From IMG/VR virus record IMGVR_UViG_3300028025_003977, positions 28,956-92,955 of that record: a stretch of 64,000 nt of DNA; one strand, 5' to 3'. Below the pieces are notes generated by a model. The model saw only the letters and a list, made by a program, of their open reading frames with translations. It was not told the origin of the DNA and searched no databases. The DNA is from a virus. The position numbers and the translations under genes are program-made. Below are positions 53,401 through 60,778 of the stretch, one piece after another (position 1 is the first letter of the stretch; each line of letters begins with the position of its first letter).

Positions 53401-53409
53401 GGAAAATAA

Positions 53410-53619
53410 ATGCCAATAATTGGTTACGAAGAAGCACACGCTATAGTAGAAAAGAATAAAAACCTTTACTGGGATGGCTGGAACATTGTAGACTGGAAAG
53501 CAGATTCTCTTGGAGAAATGTCAAAGGGTGGAATGTTAAAAGATGGCAAGTGGGGATTTTACAAGACCTACGAACCAAACGAAAACGGTTGGGAAGTACC
53601 AGTAAAATATGTTAGATGA
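53410..53619 (+). CDS. Small conserved actinophage-type protein
   Basis: 69 residues. WDGWNIVDWKAD and ENGWEVPVKYV show a Trp-rich outline found in small proteins of other actinophages. Overlaps WhiB start by 11 nt. Function unknown. Confidence 0.5.
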   Translation: MPIIGYEEAHAIVEKNKNLYWDGWNIVDWKADSLGEMSKGGMLKDGKWGFYKTYEPNENGWEVPVKYVR

Positions 53620-53893
53620 AGAATGGATGATGAAAGCCAAGTGTCGTGCCATTGATCGTGAAATGTTTTTTGATAAGTATGAAGAAGATCCAATACTTGC
53701 AAAAACAGTTGATGAAACTATTTGTTTACAGTGTCCTGTTATAGCAGAGTGTTTTAATCACGGAACAACAAACTCAGAATGGGGAGTTTGGGGTGGTGTA
53801 TACTTAGTAGATGGAGAACCAAGCCCTTCTAAGAACATGCATAAAACAAAAGAGGTGTGGTCTATGATCCTAGATGCGGTGTCAGATGGCTAA
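53609..53893 (+). CDS. WhiB-family iron-sulfur transcription factor
   Basis: 94 residues. Four Cys ligands C12, C39, C42 and C48 (C-xn-C-x2-C-x5-C) and the GVWGG turn at about residues 59-63, both defining the family. WhiB proteins occur in actinobacteria and their phages and bind the primary sigma factor. It probably redirects host or phage transcription; the C-terminal basic stretch is short. Strong evidence for the host phylum. Confidence 0.93.
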   Translation: MLDEEWMMKAKCRAIDREMFFDKYEEDPILAKTVDETICLQCPVIAECFNHGTTNSEWGVWGGVYLVDGEPSPSKNMHKTKEVWSMILDAVSDG

Positions 53894-54143
53894 ATTTACT
53901 AAAGAAATGTCTATTGCAGTACATCAAGTAAAGCCTCCATATCCAAAACTTGTTGTAGACTTTGTAGAGTTTGATCAATACATTTCTATTCGTATTTATG
54001 AAAATCAAATTATGGAAATGAACGCTCCTCAAATGGAAACATTTATGGAGTATCTTCAAATGCTTAGAACACTTATTGAATCTTTTGGTGTCAAATGCTA
54101 TTTTGACGGAGCAAAAGGCGATCCACCGAGAGGAACAAAATGA
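53886..54143 (+). CDS. Small conserved protein of unknown function
   Basis: About 85 residues from ATG 53886, overlapping the WhiB stop. Beta strands (KLVVDFVEFDQYISIRIYE) then a helix of Met and Leu residues; ATGA overlap with the next gene. Unknown. Confidence 0.5.
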   Translation: MAKFTKEMSIAVHQVKPPYPKLVVDFVEFDQYISIRIYENQIMEMNAPQMETFMEYLQMLRTLIESFGVKCYFDGAKGDPPRGTK

Positions 54144-54304
54144 CAGCTGGTAATTTAGTTTGGATACTTGATGAACAAGTAGTTGGAGAAATTGTTTCTC
54201 ATGGTGCATATTTTTCAAAAGTAAAGTTTTTTGTAGATGGAATAGAGCATGAAGAGTTTGTAGACAATACTGACTTTGTTGCCTATGAGTTATACGAAGA
54301 ATAA
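54140..54304 (+). CDS. 54-residue beta-rich protein
   Basis: Starts MTAGNLVWILDEQVVGEIVS. Short SH3-like strand pattern, acidic. ATGA overlap with the previous gene; the stop lies 2 nt before a -35 box. Unknown. Confidence 0.5.
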   Translation: MTAGNLVWILDEQVVGEIVSHGAYFSKVKFFVDGIEHEEFVDNTDFVAYELYEE

Positions 54305-54306
54305 AC

Positions 54307-54336
54307 TTGACAAACCCAGCCTGTATAGTGTATTAT
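54307..54336 (+). promoter_or_regulatory. Promoter for the gene at 54363
   Basis: TTGACA 54307-54312, 18-nt spacer, TATTAT 54331-54336, then a 26-nt leader with AAGGA before ATG 54363. Confidence 0.7.
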
Positions 54337-54362
54337 AGATATACCAAAAACAAGGATATTAA

Positions 54363-54524
54363 ATGATTAAATACGAAAAAGGATTTCAGTACGACTTTTT
54401 TGCACAAGAATGGTCGCATGATTGTGGTGCCTGTGGCACAGAGCTTTATGCACCAACCAAAAAACATCTAGAAGGAAACTTTTGGATACACACACATTCA
54501 AATAACTGTCTTGGAGGATGGTAA
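54363..54524 (+). CDS. 53-residue Cys/His zinc protein
   Basis: Starts MIKYEKGFQYDFFAQEW. CGAC at residues 21-24, then HTHSNNC near the end: a likely zinc finger. Ends in a TAATG overlap with the next gene. Unknown role. Confidence 0.55.
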   Translation: MIKYEKGFQYDFFAQEWSHDCGACGTELYAPTKKHLEGNFWIHTHSNNCLGGW

Positions 54525-54943
54525 TGAACTATAAAGCTTTTAGTCAAGAGCTGTACGATGCTAATGATGATGCTAAAGAATTAGTAATAAAATGGCTTGG
54601 TGCAAATAACATTAAGTCATGGGTTAATCCTGATAAATATGGGATAGACCTTGTATCTGATGAAAAAAAATATGAAGTAGAAGTAAAGCATAACTGGCGT
54701 GGATCATCTTTTCCATTTAAAGATGTTCATTTTCCAATTAGAAAATTAAAGTTTGCAAATAAAGATTCGGTATTTGTTATGTTAAATCATGAACGCACAC
54801 ACGCATTGATTGTAGATGGTAAAACTTTTTTGGAAGCACCTCAAGTTTTAAAAGATACAATTTACACTAAAGATGAAAAGTTTGTAGAAATTCAAGTTGA
54901 AAATTGTACGATTGTTAAGATAATGGATAACGGCAATGAATAA
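54524..54943 (+). CDS. PD-(D/E)XK nuclease-fold protein
   Basis: About 139 residues from ATG 54524. The core KYGIDLV followed by YEVEVKHNW matches the D...ExK motif of PD-(D/E)XK nucleases; an N-terminal helix and a strand-rich tail surround it. Could be a Holliday-type or restriction-like nuclease acting on host DNA. Substrate unknown; not paired with the methyltransferase at 48157. Confidence 0.6.
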   Translation: MNYKAFSQELYDANDDAKELVIKWLGANNIKSWVNPDKYGIDLVSDEKKYEVEVKHNWRGSSFPFKDVHFPIRKLKFANKDSVFVMLNHERTHALIVDGKTFLEAPQVLKDTIYTKDEKFVEIQVENCTIVKIMDNGNE

Positions 54944-55235
54944 AACAGAGCTAGAAACTTTAATCTACTATGAAACAGATCAAGAAATGCTGTTAATGGA
55001 TGGATTTGAAAATGCTTTTATTGGTTTTTCAAGACGATGTGGTCAACCAACACTGGCAACCTATTCATTTACAAAGATGCTACAGATACTTGTTGAGCGT
55101 GATGGCATGGATGTAATGGAAGCAGAAGAATATATTTCATACAATTGTGCAGGTGCCTGGATGGGAGAACTAACTCCAGTAATTCTATATGAATATGAAG
55201 ATGTGTTTTTAAAGAATTGGAAAAGCCATGCGTAG
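54936..55235 (+). CDS. Conserved phage protein of unknown function
   Basis: 99 residues. GFENAFIGFSRRCGQPTLATYS, then a DGMDVMEAEEYISYN and GAWMGELTPVIL block. This outline is frequent in phages of many hosts; function not known to me. Overlaps both neighbours by 8 nt. Confidence 0.55.
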   Translation: MNKTELETLIYYETDQEMLLMDGFENAFIGFSRRCGQPTLATYSFTKMLQILVERDGMDVMEAEEYISYNCAGAWMGELTPVILYEYEDVFLKNWKSHA

Positions 55236-55638
55236 TGCAGTAATTGTAGATATTGATGGAACAGTATCTCACAGAAGCAATCGTGAAATATATGATTATT
55301 CAAAAGTTATTCATGACACTCCAGACAAAAATGTTATTGAGGTTGTAAACGCTTTGTGGCGAGCTGGACATAAAATTATATTTGTTTCAGGTCGTGATGA
55401 TTCATGCTTCAATGAAACATACAGATGGCTAACATTAAACTGCCCACCATTTATTAAGCTTTACATGCGTAAGTATGGAGATTTTAGAGACGACTCAGTT
55501 GTTAAACGAGAAATTTACGAACAGCTTATTGCACCTAATCATGATATTTTATGTGTGCTTGATGATCGTCAACAGGTAGTAGATATGTGGCGTGAAACTG
55601 GTCTTACTTGTCTACAAGTGGCTCCAGGAGATTTTTAA
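55228..55638 (+). CDS. HAD-family phosphatase resembling the PNK phosphatase domain
   Basis: 136 residues. DIDGTVSHR (D8, D10), VSGRDDSC, and LDDRQQVVDMW match the phosphatase half of T4 polynucleotide kinase. No kinase domain is present. It would remove 3'-phosphates from RNA or DNA ends or act on nucleotides. No ligase partner is seen in this window. Confidence 0.75.
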   Translation: MRSAVIVDIDGTVSHRSNREIYDYSKVIHDTPDKNVIEVVNALWRAGHKIIFVSGRDDSCFNETYRWLTLNCPPFIKLYMRKYGDFRDDSVVKREIYEQLIAPNHDILCVLDDRQQVVDMWRETGLTCLQVAPGDF

Positions 55639-55826
55639 TGGCTAAGAGTTATTTAATTAAATCAACAGAAGATTTAATGGACATTTATACTAATGCCTTG
55701 GGGCATTATATTGCTGGTCGTATGGGAACAAAAGAATCACACATAGAAGATTTTGCTATAGAGGCAGCTAGCTTTGCTGAAGGTTTCTATTCTATTATTC
55801 AAGCATTGCCAAAGGACAACAGATGA
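55638..55826 (+). CDS. Small helical protein of unknown function
   Basis: About 62 residues from ATG 55638 in a TAATG overlap. Helical with many Ala and Met, no Cys. Its stop overlaps the next start. Unknown. Confidence 0.5.
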   Translation: MAKSYLIKSTEDLMDIYTNALGHYIAGRMGTKESHIEDFAIEAASFAEGFYSIIQALPKDNR

Positions 55827-55936
55827 AGCTCACGCATTCAGTAGCAGAGTTGCTTATTCTTACATTTGTAGCGTTAAACTGTTATGTTAATGTAAGAAGA
55901 TATATTTGGGATAGGAGGAAACGAAATGGAATTTGA
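55823..55936 (+). CDS. 37-residue membrane protein
   Basis: Starts MKLTHSVAELLILTFVALNC: one hydrophobic helix of about 18 residues, then a basic tail (RRYIWDRRKRN). Single-pass with a positive end. ATGA overlap, and its 3' end carries the AGGAGG ribosome site of the next gene. Confidence 0.45.
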   Translation: MKLTHSVAELLILTFVALNCYVNVRRYIWDRRKRNGI

Positions 55937-56177
55937 ACTATATCATGAAAAGGATGCTGGTCCAATAGTTCGTTGGATTGCTACAAAGTTACTAAGTATT
56001 TTGCATACAATTGAAAAGCCCTTGTATGACTATGCAGATATGTATACAGCAGTATGGGACGACTATGAAGATGAAGATACTCTTGCTGTTCCACATAATC
56101 AAATGGGAATTTTTGATAACCTAGAGCCACTACCACAGTTTGAAAAATTTGAAAATCTTACGGAGGACTTAATTTAA
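55926..56177 (+). CDS. Acidic small protein of unknown function
   Basis: 83 residues with an acidic middle (VWDDYEDEDTL). AGGAGG ribosome site precedes it; TAATG overlap with the next gene. Unknown. Confidence 0.5.
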   Translation: MEFELYHEKDAGPIVRWIATKLLSILHTIEKPLYDYADMYTAVWDDYEDEDTLAVPHNQMGIFDNLEPLPQFEKFENLTEDLI

Positions 56178-56365
56178 TGTCAGACGATTACTACTACTAT
56201 AAAGATCAGGTTGCTGAACTCCAAGCCACTAATAACTTTGTCCGTTCAAATACAATTAGATCTATCTTGGCAAAAATTGAAAATGTTAAGAACGAGAGAG
56301 ACCTTAAGGGATTATCAAATGCTGGTGTTGATGAAGTAATTATTTTAATAAAGGAAATGCTATGA
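56177..56365 (+). CDS. Small helical protein of unknown function
   Basis: 62 residues; a Tyr-rich N-terminus (SDDYYYYKDQV) and a long helix. Overlaps both neighbours. Unknown. Confidence 0.5.
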   Translation: MSDDYYYYKDQVAELQATNNFVRSNTIRSILAKIENVKNERDLKGLSNAGVDEVIILIKEML

Positions 56366-56610
56366 GTTACGCTAGACTATCCTTTTCAGACCTGTATTTA
56401 TTTATGAACATGCAGGGATACTTAGAGTGTATGGGATGCATGTTAGCACCAATAACGGTAATGGCTCATTCAACTAGTGGTGTTTCTTTTCGTACAAAAA
56501 GTACACTAGTTATGATTAAGCACATACAAGAGCATAGAGATGCTGGTCATGATGTTCCAGACGGTATAGAAGAAAGACTACTAGAAGACGATAAGGATAA
56601 CTTTAAATGA
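56362..56610 (+). CDS. Conserved small phage protein with C-x2-C
   Basis: 82 residues. LSFSDLYLFMNMQGYLECMGCM gives a single Cys pair; the outline recurs in many actinophages. Function unknown. ATGA overlap at both ends. Confidence 0.5.
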   Translation: MSYARLSFSDLYLFMNMQGYLECMGCMLAPITVMAHSTSGVSFRTKSTLVMIKHIQEHRDAGHDVPDGIEERLLEDDKDNFK

Positions 56611-56738
56611 TACAAAAGATTTTACGATACGCAGAAAAAATTGGGCTGGACCAAGAAGAATTACTGCAAATGACAGTGCTTGAAGCTTTATTAAAAATTG
56701 AAGATACCCAGGCAATGTGGAAAGAACTATCTAAATAA
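56607..56738 (+). CDS. 43-residue helical protein
   Basis: Starts MIQKILRYAEKIGLDQEELL. A short helix-turn-helix-like shape with a Leu-rich second helix. Starts within the previous stop (ATGA). Unknown. Confidence 0.45.
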   Translation: MIQKILRYAEKIGLDQEELLQMTVLEALLKIEDTQAMWKELSK

Positions 56739-56746
56739 TCCCACCG

Positions 56747-56776
56747 TGATATAATAAACTTGTTAGTCTTAGACTA
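56747..56776 (+). promoter_or_regulatory. Extended -10 and 13-nt palindrome before the surface-protein gene
   Basis: TGATATAAT (TATAAT 56750-56755) and TAGTCTTAGACTA at 56764-56776, with 6-nt arms. The palindrome falls at the start of the transcript; operator or stem. Confidence 0.5.
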
Positions 56777-56786
56777 GCAGGGAGAC

Positions 56787-58460
56787 TTGGGAGAGTTGAA
56801 AAGATTAAAAAAACTTACAGCATATTTTTTGGCTAGCTCCTTACTTTTTGTAGGGAGCTCTTTCTTTATAGCAACATCTTCACACGCCACGCCATTAGTA
56901 TGTAACATGTCTACCGTTACTGGAGATGATGATGGGTCTTTCCCAATGACTCTTCCGTTTAGTCTTCAGTTAGGTAACACTAGCTACAATCAAATTTATT
57001 ACAGCACTAATGGTCTTATGTCTTTTGGACGACCAGATGGTAATTTTTGGAGCTATCCACAGACTCCATCTGTAACTCTTGCAGGTAGAGACTGGGTTTC
57101 ATTTGGTCCAGGTGCTTATACTTCATATGGATATAATCAGGACTCATTTTGTATTGAGTGGTCAGTTCGCCCATTTCCACAATCAAGCGGTCCTCTAACA
57201 CAAATTAGATTAGTTGTAAATGTATTTCCTAATGGTGGATGGCATGGTGAGATTACAACTCTTGGATGGATTCCCCCAGACATTAGGCGTGGAATTGTAT
57301 GGGAACAAAATGGTACACCACTACCTATTGGAGCAGCATTTGATGTAAATGGTGGAGTTCCAGTTGAAGTTGCACCTGCTCCAGCACCTACAAGCTTTAC
57401 AGAGCCTCCTGCAATTCCAACTCAATGTTGGGATGGCAGCACAGTTTATGCTCCTGCTACATGTCCTCCAGTTCCACCAGACATTACTTGTTGGAACGGA
57501 GAAATAGTTCCTTGGAATGGATCATGTCAGCAGGTCCCACCACCTATTGAATGCTGGAATGGAACATCTGTAAATTGGAACGAGCAATGTCCAATTCAAC
57601 CAACTCCTACGCCCAGCCCTGAGCCACAGCCGTCAGTATCACCAGAGCCAACAGTAGAACCGTCACCCCAGCCAATAGAGCCAAGCCCAATGCCGTCAGA
57701 ACCTGTTGTGCTGCCTTCAGAAACTTCTTCACCTATTCCAGTCCCTTCTTTTTCAAGTCCCTCAGAATATCCGTGGCAGCCTGAAGGACCTGTTGCAGTT
57801 CCATCCCTAGATCCTGAGCCAGAGATTTCATTTCCAGAACCATTAACTCCAGATCCAATCGAGAGCTCATTTCCTGATCTAGATCTTCCATCCACTGATC
57901 TTCCATCTGATAATAATATCACAGAAACAACTGACGAAGAAACAGCATCTTTTGTTGAGGACTTTACTCAAAGCGGTTCCATCTCAGATGCTGAGACAGA
58001 ACTATTAATTGAAAACTTTTTGGGTGATGGCTTTATATCTGAAGATGAAGTATCTGGACTCTCAGATTCTTTAACTGAAGACGGAGTTTTGACGGAAGAT
58101 GAGAAGGAACTCTTAGTTGATGTTATCTTAGAACAAGCAGATGGTAATGCAATCTCAACTGAGTTAATTGATGAACTCGGTCTTGACTATGAAGATTTGC
58201 CAGATGACCAGCCAGTTATGTTAGATAACGGTGTAGTCCTTTTTGCAGAAGTTGCAGATGCTTTGGAAATCTTTGAAAATCCATCAGAAATTTTAGCTGC
58301 AGTATTTACAGATCCTAGCAAGGCTCTTACTGCTGTAGCTAACATTGGTGCAGATATGACACCAGAACAACGTGAAGAATCACAAACAGTTGTTGTTGCG
58401 TCCATTATTGTTGGACAAGTAATAGCATCAACTAATTTAATAACAGGGAGGATAAGATAA
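56787..58460 (+). CDS. Secreted surface protein with Pro/Ser/Glu-rich stalk
   Basis: 557 residues from TTG 56787; TTG 56796 is equally plausible, with GGGAG sites before both. Signal peptide (about 1-35), a beta domain with STNGLMSFGRPDGNF, three CW(N/D)G...C repeats between residues about 212 and 272, a Pro-Ser-Glu linker, then an acidic helical region with EF-hand-like DGFISEDE and DGVLTEDE, and a hydrophobic C-terminus near VVVASIIVGQV. Looks like a host-derived cell-surface protein. Function unknown. Confidence 0.65.
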   Translation: MGELKRLKKLTAYFLASSLLFVGSSFFIATSSHATPLVCNMSTVTGDDDGSFPMTLPFSLQLGNTSYNQIYYSTNGLMSFGRPDGNFWSYPQTPSVTLAGRDWVSFGPGAYTSYGYNQDSFCIEWSVRPFPQSSGPLTQIRLVVNVFPNGGWHGEITTLGWIPPDIRRGIVWEQNGTPLPIGAAFDVNGGVPVEVAPAPAPTSFTEPPAIPTQCWDGSTVYAPATCPPVPPDITCWNGEIVPWNGSCQQVPPPIECWNGTSVNWNEQCPIQPTPTPSPEPQPSVSPEPTVEPSPQPIEPSPMPSEPVVLPSETSSPIPVPSFSSPSEYPWQPEGPVAVPSLDPEPEISFPEPLTPDPIESSFPDLDLPSTDLPSDNNITETTDEETASFVEDFTQSGSISDAETELLIENFLGDGFISEDEVSGLSDSLTEDGVLTEDEKELLVDVILEQADGNAISTELIDELGLDYEDLPDDQPVMLDNGVVLFAEVADALEIFENPSEILAAVFTDPSKALTAVANIGADMTPEQREESQTVVVASIIVGQVIASTNLITGRIR

Positions 58461-58651
58461 TGAAGAAGTGGTTAAAGGATAAATTCCGTGAAACATTAAA
58501 CCAAACATTCACCCTTCTTGGTATGTTCGTAGCATGGGCAGTCCTAGACGGGTCTGCTAAGACAGTAGTTGGGTGGGCAATTATGCTATGCGTAGTTGTG
58601 TGGTTGTTTTCAATGAAATTTAGGGAAGGAGAACAAGATGGTAAAGAATAA
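58460..58651 (+). CDS. Holin-like membrane protein
   Basis: 63 residues: a basic N-terminus, two hydrophobic helices (around 18-30 and 35-52), and a charged tail. Class II-like holin layout, beside a second membrane protein and wall hydrolases. TAATG overlap with the surface-protein gene. Confidence 0.6.
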   Translation: MKKWLKDKFRETLNQTFTLLGMFVAWAVLDGSAKTVVGWAIMLCVVVWLFSMKFREGEQDGKE

Positions 58652-58922
58652 TGTAGAAGAAGAAGTTATTGGCTCAACAGCCGTAACAAACATCTGGAAT
58701 ATCTTTTTTAGAATTGTTGCAGTATTTGCAGCATCTGGGCTTTCAATCATTGGTGCAGGTTCCTTAGTTGGAATTGACACTCTAACAGCCGTAATTATGG
58801 CTGGAACACTTGGAGTTGCAACAGTAGTAGAAAAGCTTGCTAGAGCCTTCCTAGATGACGGTAAGCTAAGTGCTAGCGAAATTAATGCAGCATTTGCTCC
58901 AGTAGATAAAAAGGCTAAATAG
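58638..58922 (+). CDS. Holin candidate with two membrane helices
   Basis: 94 residues. Hydrophobic segments about 24-43 and 47-66 with a Gly/Ala-rich turn, then a charged amphipathic C-terminus. Overlaps the previous gene by 14 nt. Two such genes in tandem suggest a holin and antiholin pair or a two-component pore; which is which cannot be said. Confidence 0.65.
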   Translation: MVKNNVEEEVIGSTAVTNIWNIFFRIVAVFAASGLSIIGAGSLVGIDTLTAVIMAGTLGVATVVEKLARAFLDDGKLSASEINAAFAPVDKKAK

Positions 58923-58924
58923 CA

Positions 58925-58930
58925 TATAAT
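58925..58930 (+). promoter_or_regulatory. -10-like box before the terminator
   Basis: TATAAT only about 12 nt upstream of the hairpin at 58942. If used, it would make a very short RNA ending at the terminator. No clear -35. Confidence 0.25.
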
Positions 58931-58941
58931 AAAACTAAGTT

Positions 58942-58982
58942 AGACCAGGGTGATTCTCACGACCACTCTGGTCTTTCTTTTT
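58942..58982 (+). terminator. Intrinsic terminator after the holins
   Basis: AGACCAGGGTG (58942-58952) pairs with CACTCTGGTCT (58964-58974) as an 11-bp stem with one wobble, followed by a T-rich run to 58982. Best terminator in the window. Confidence 0.85.
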
Positions 58983-58990
58983 GGTATAAT
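58982..58990 (+). promoter_or_regulatory. Extended -10, leaderless start of the gene at 58997
   Basis: TGGTATAAT begins within the terminator T-run (TATAAT 58985-58990) and ends 6 nt before ATG 58997. Confidence 0.55.
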
Positions 58991-58996
58991 GGTTAT

Positions 58997-59155
58997 ATGA
59001 ACAACCAAGAACTTATTGCTATTATTTATAGGGCAATTGTTACAATAACTGAGGAAAATAAAGGTGAGGATAAAGTCCCATCACATGTAGAAATGGCTGA
59101 AAAGATTGCCAGCGATGTCTTATTATACCTCGAAAATAGTTCTAATATAAGATAA
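58997..59155 (+). CDS. 52-residue helical protein
   Basis: Starts MNNQELIAIIYRAIVTITEE; helical, with no signal peptide. A terminator lies upstream and a promoter 6 nt before the ATG, so it forms its own transcript in the lysis region. Could be a lysis regulator, by position only. Confidence 0.55.
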   Translation: MNNQELIAIIYRAIVTITEENKGEDKVPSHVEMAEKIASDVLLYLENSSNIR

Positions 59156-59211
59156 AACTAACTTAAATAACTATCCCTGTTAGGCTAGATATATAACATT
59201 GGGAGGTTATA

Positions 59212-59715
59212 ATGAAGCTAAAAGCAATATTATCTATTGTTTTGTCTTTTACTTTATTATCATTTGCAATTCCTGCACAAGCAGGAGATAGCATTAGATA
59301 TAAATCAGACTCTATTCAGACAATTAAAAAGAATAAATGGACAACTCTAGACTTTAATGGAAAGAAAACTATTAAAGGTAATGGAGATAGGTCTTTGTTT
59401 TGCTATATGGCAGCAGTTAAAATGAAAGGCAAGAAGAAGCCTGACTACATTAAACTTAGATTAGTTAGAGATAAGGCTAAGGGAGCAGATTCTACAGCCA
59501 CAAATATTTATCCAGTAGAGGCAAAGCCTGGTTCAACATGGGTTGGATCTAATTGCTGGGTTATTAAAACTAATTCACCAGTAAAGGTACAAATTAGAAT
59601 TACTGGAGGAAGTAAGACTTACGAGTCAGACATGAGGCAGTTCAAGATGTGGACACCTGGTGCAGACTACCCAGCTGATTTTTCAGACTTTATACCAGAG
59701 GGGGCTATTGGTTAG
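59212..59715 (+). CDS. Secreted protein of unknown function
   Basis: 167 residues with a signal peptide (MKLKAILSIVLSFTLLSFA then AxA-type cleavage near AQAG). The mature part is basic and beta-rich with two Cys that may pair. GGGAGG ribosome site. May act on the cell wall or surface; unrecognised. Confidence 0.6.
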   Translation: MKLKAILSIVLSFTLLSFAIPAQAGDSIRYKSDSIQTIKKNKWTTLDFNGKKTIKGNGDRSLFCYMAAVKMKGKKKPDYIKLRLVRDKAKGADSTATNIYPVEAKPGSTWVGSNCWVIKTNSPVKVQIRITGGSKTYESDMRQFKMWTPGADYPADFSDFIPEGAIG

Positions 59716-59804
59716 AAGTAGGACCTGCCAAGTTTAGATCATGCCCATTGAGATGGGTATGGGAGCCGATTGGGAGAGTTGGCAAAACTTGACAAGACCT
59801 ACCT
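59716..59804 (+). ncRNA. Structured intergenic element in the lysis region
   Basis: An 8-bp hairpin ATGCCCAT-TGAG-ATGGGTAT (59741-59760, one wobble) sits inside an imperfect 20-nt inverted repeat, 59716-59735 with 59785-59804 (4 mismatches). The right arm carries the -35 box of the next promoter. Could be a 3' RNA element, terminator or operator. Confidence 0.35.
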
Positions 59805-59818
59805 GTAACTGATAGTAT
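59789..59818 (+). promoter_or_regulatory. Promoter, leaderless start of the transglycosylase-like gene
   Basis: TTGACA 59789-59794, 18-nt spacer, TAGTAT 59813-59818; ATG 59825 follows 6 nt later. Confidence 0.65.
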
Positions 59819-59824
59819 AGTGCA

Positions 59825-60295
59825 ATGCGTTTCTCAACTCTAATTATCATTCCCCTAGTAGCAATGCTCTTGGGCTCAAGCAATCAGAAAAAACCAGTAT
59901 TTATTGATGCGGTACAGATAAAACAAACAAGCATAGAAGAAGCATCAGACAGACAGGAGGCAGCCTCAAGGTCCTCTAAGAGGCTTAAATTCGCCTCTCC
60001 TGCCTATAATAAAGCTTATGCCAAGAAAACTATGGCAGAAGAATATAAATGGGGCTCTAAGCAATATGATTGTTTAGTTAGACTCTGGAATAAAGAGAGT
60101 AATTGGAAAGTCAACGCAGACAATCCAAACTCTAGTGCATATGGTATCCCCCAAGCTCTTCCTGGAAGCAAGATGGGCAAGGGTTGGAAAACTGACCCAC
60201 ATGTACAAATAAACTGGGGGCTGGAATATATTGAGAAAAGATATAAAAATCCATGTGGTGCATGGTCAGCCTTCAGGAGCAAAGGATGGTACTAA
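59825..60295 (+). CDS. Lytic transglycosylase-like wall hydrolase, exported
   Basis: 156 residues. An N-terminal hydrophobic segment (about 5-18) acts as signal or anchor. A DRQEAASRS motif at residues 42-50, then an SLT/aggregation-promoting-factor-like domain: LWNKESNW (E91 as likely catalytic Glu) and AYGIPQALPGSKMG. It would cut peptidoglycan glycan strands. Sec export means access to the wall may not need holins. One nt after its stop the next hydrolase starts. Confidence 0.75.
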   Translation: MRFSTLIIIPLVAMLLGSSNQKKPVFIDAVQIKQTSIEEASDRQEAASRSSKRLKFASPAYNKAYAKKTMAEEYKWGSKQYDCLVRLWNKESNWKVNADNPNSSAYGIPQALPGSKMGKGWKTDPHVQINWGLEYIEKRYKNPCGAWSAFRSKGWY

Positions 60296-60766
60296 ATGAA
60301 AACAATAATTATTCTAATAACCTCTATTGTGTTTTGGAATACAGGGGTTGCTCCGTCACAAGCATCAACTGATAGGGGCAATGAAGCTGCCTCAAGAAGT
60401 GGCACCAGAACAATGGTTGGTCTGAACGCTTTAACTTTGGCTAAAGATTATGTTGGAACTAGGTATTGTAAAGGTGGAGTAAGTCCTAGATGTTTTGACT
60501 GTTCAGGTTTAATTAAATATGTATATTCAAAACAAGGTGTTAAGCTTCCTGGATTTGTAAGTGGTCAAATGAAAGCAGCAACCATAATTTCAAAAAGCTC
60601 AGCCCAGCCTGGAGACCTTGTGTTTTTTGTTACCAAAAGTGGATACCCATATCATGTTGGTATTTACATTGGTAACAACCAAATACTACACTCACCTAAG
60701 CCAGGCAGAAAAGTAAGAGTAGAAAATATCTGGAGTTCTAGGGTCAAGTTTGGAACCATATCTTAA
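60296..60766 (+). CDS. NlpC/P60 cell wall endopeptidase, exported
   Basis: 156 residues. Signal peptide about 1-24, then EAASRS (30-35), then a complete NlpC/P60 catalytic set: C69 in FDCSGLI, H120 in YHVGIYI, H132 in ILHSPKPG. It cuts peptide stems of peptidoglycan. The ASRS motif shared with the preceding hydrolase suggests common processing or targeting. Ribosome site not obvious, so coupling is likely. Confidence 0.88.
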   Translation: MKTIIILITSIVFWNTGVAPSQASTDRGNEAASRSGTRTMVGLNALTLAKDYVGTRYCKGGVSPRCFDCSGLIKYVYSKQGVKLPGFVSGQMKAATIISKSSAQPGDLVFFVTKSGYPYHVGIYIGNNQILHSPKPGRKVRVENIWSSRVKFGTIS

Positions 60767-60772
60767 TATAAT
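60767..60772 (+). promoter_or_regulatory. -10 box, leaderless start of the gene at 60779
   Basis: TATAAT overlaps the NlpC/P60 stop region and ends 6 nt before ATG 60779. No convincing -35. Confidence 0.45.
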
Positions 60773-60778
60773 AGAAGT

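Noticed and set aside
48157-54943. Restriction-modification pair formed by the methyltransferase-like protein and the PD-(D/E)XK protein
   Set aside because: They are about 6 kb apart in different gene blocks, and the methyltransferase motif IV looks defective.
57596-57922. Gly/Ser-rich minus-strand frame opposite the surface-protein stalk
   Set aside because: It is the complement of a Pro/Ser/Glu-rich repeat, so an open frame is expected without being coding.
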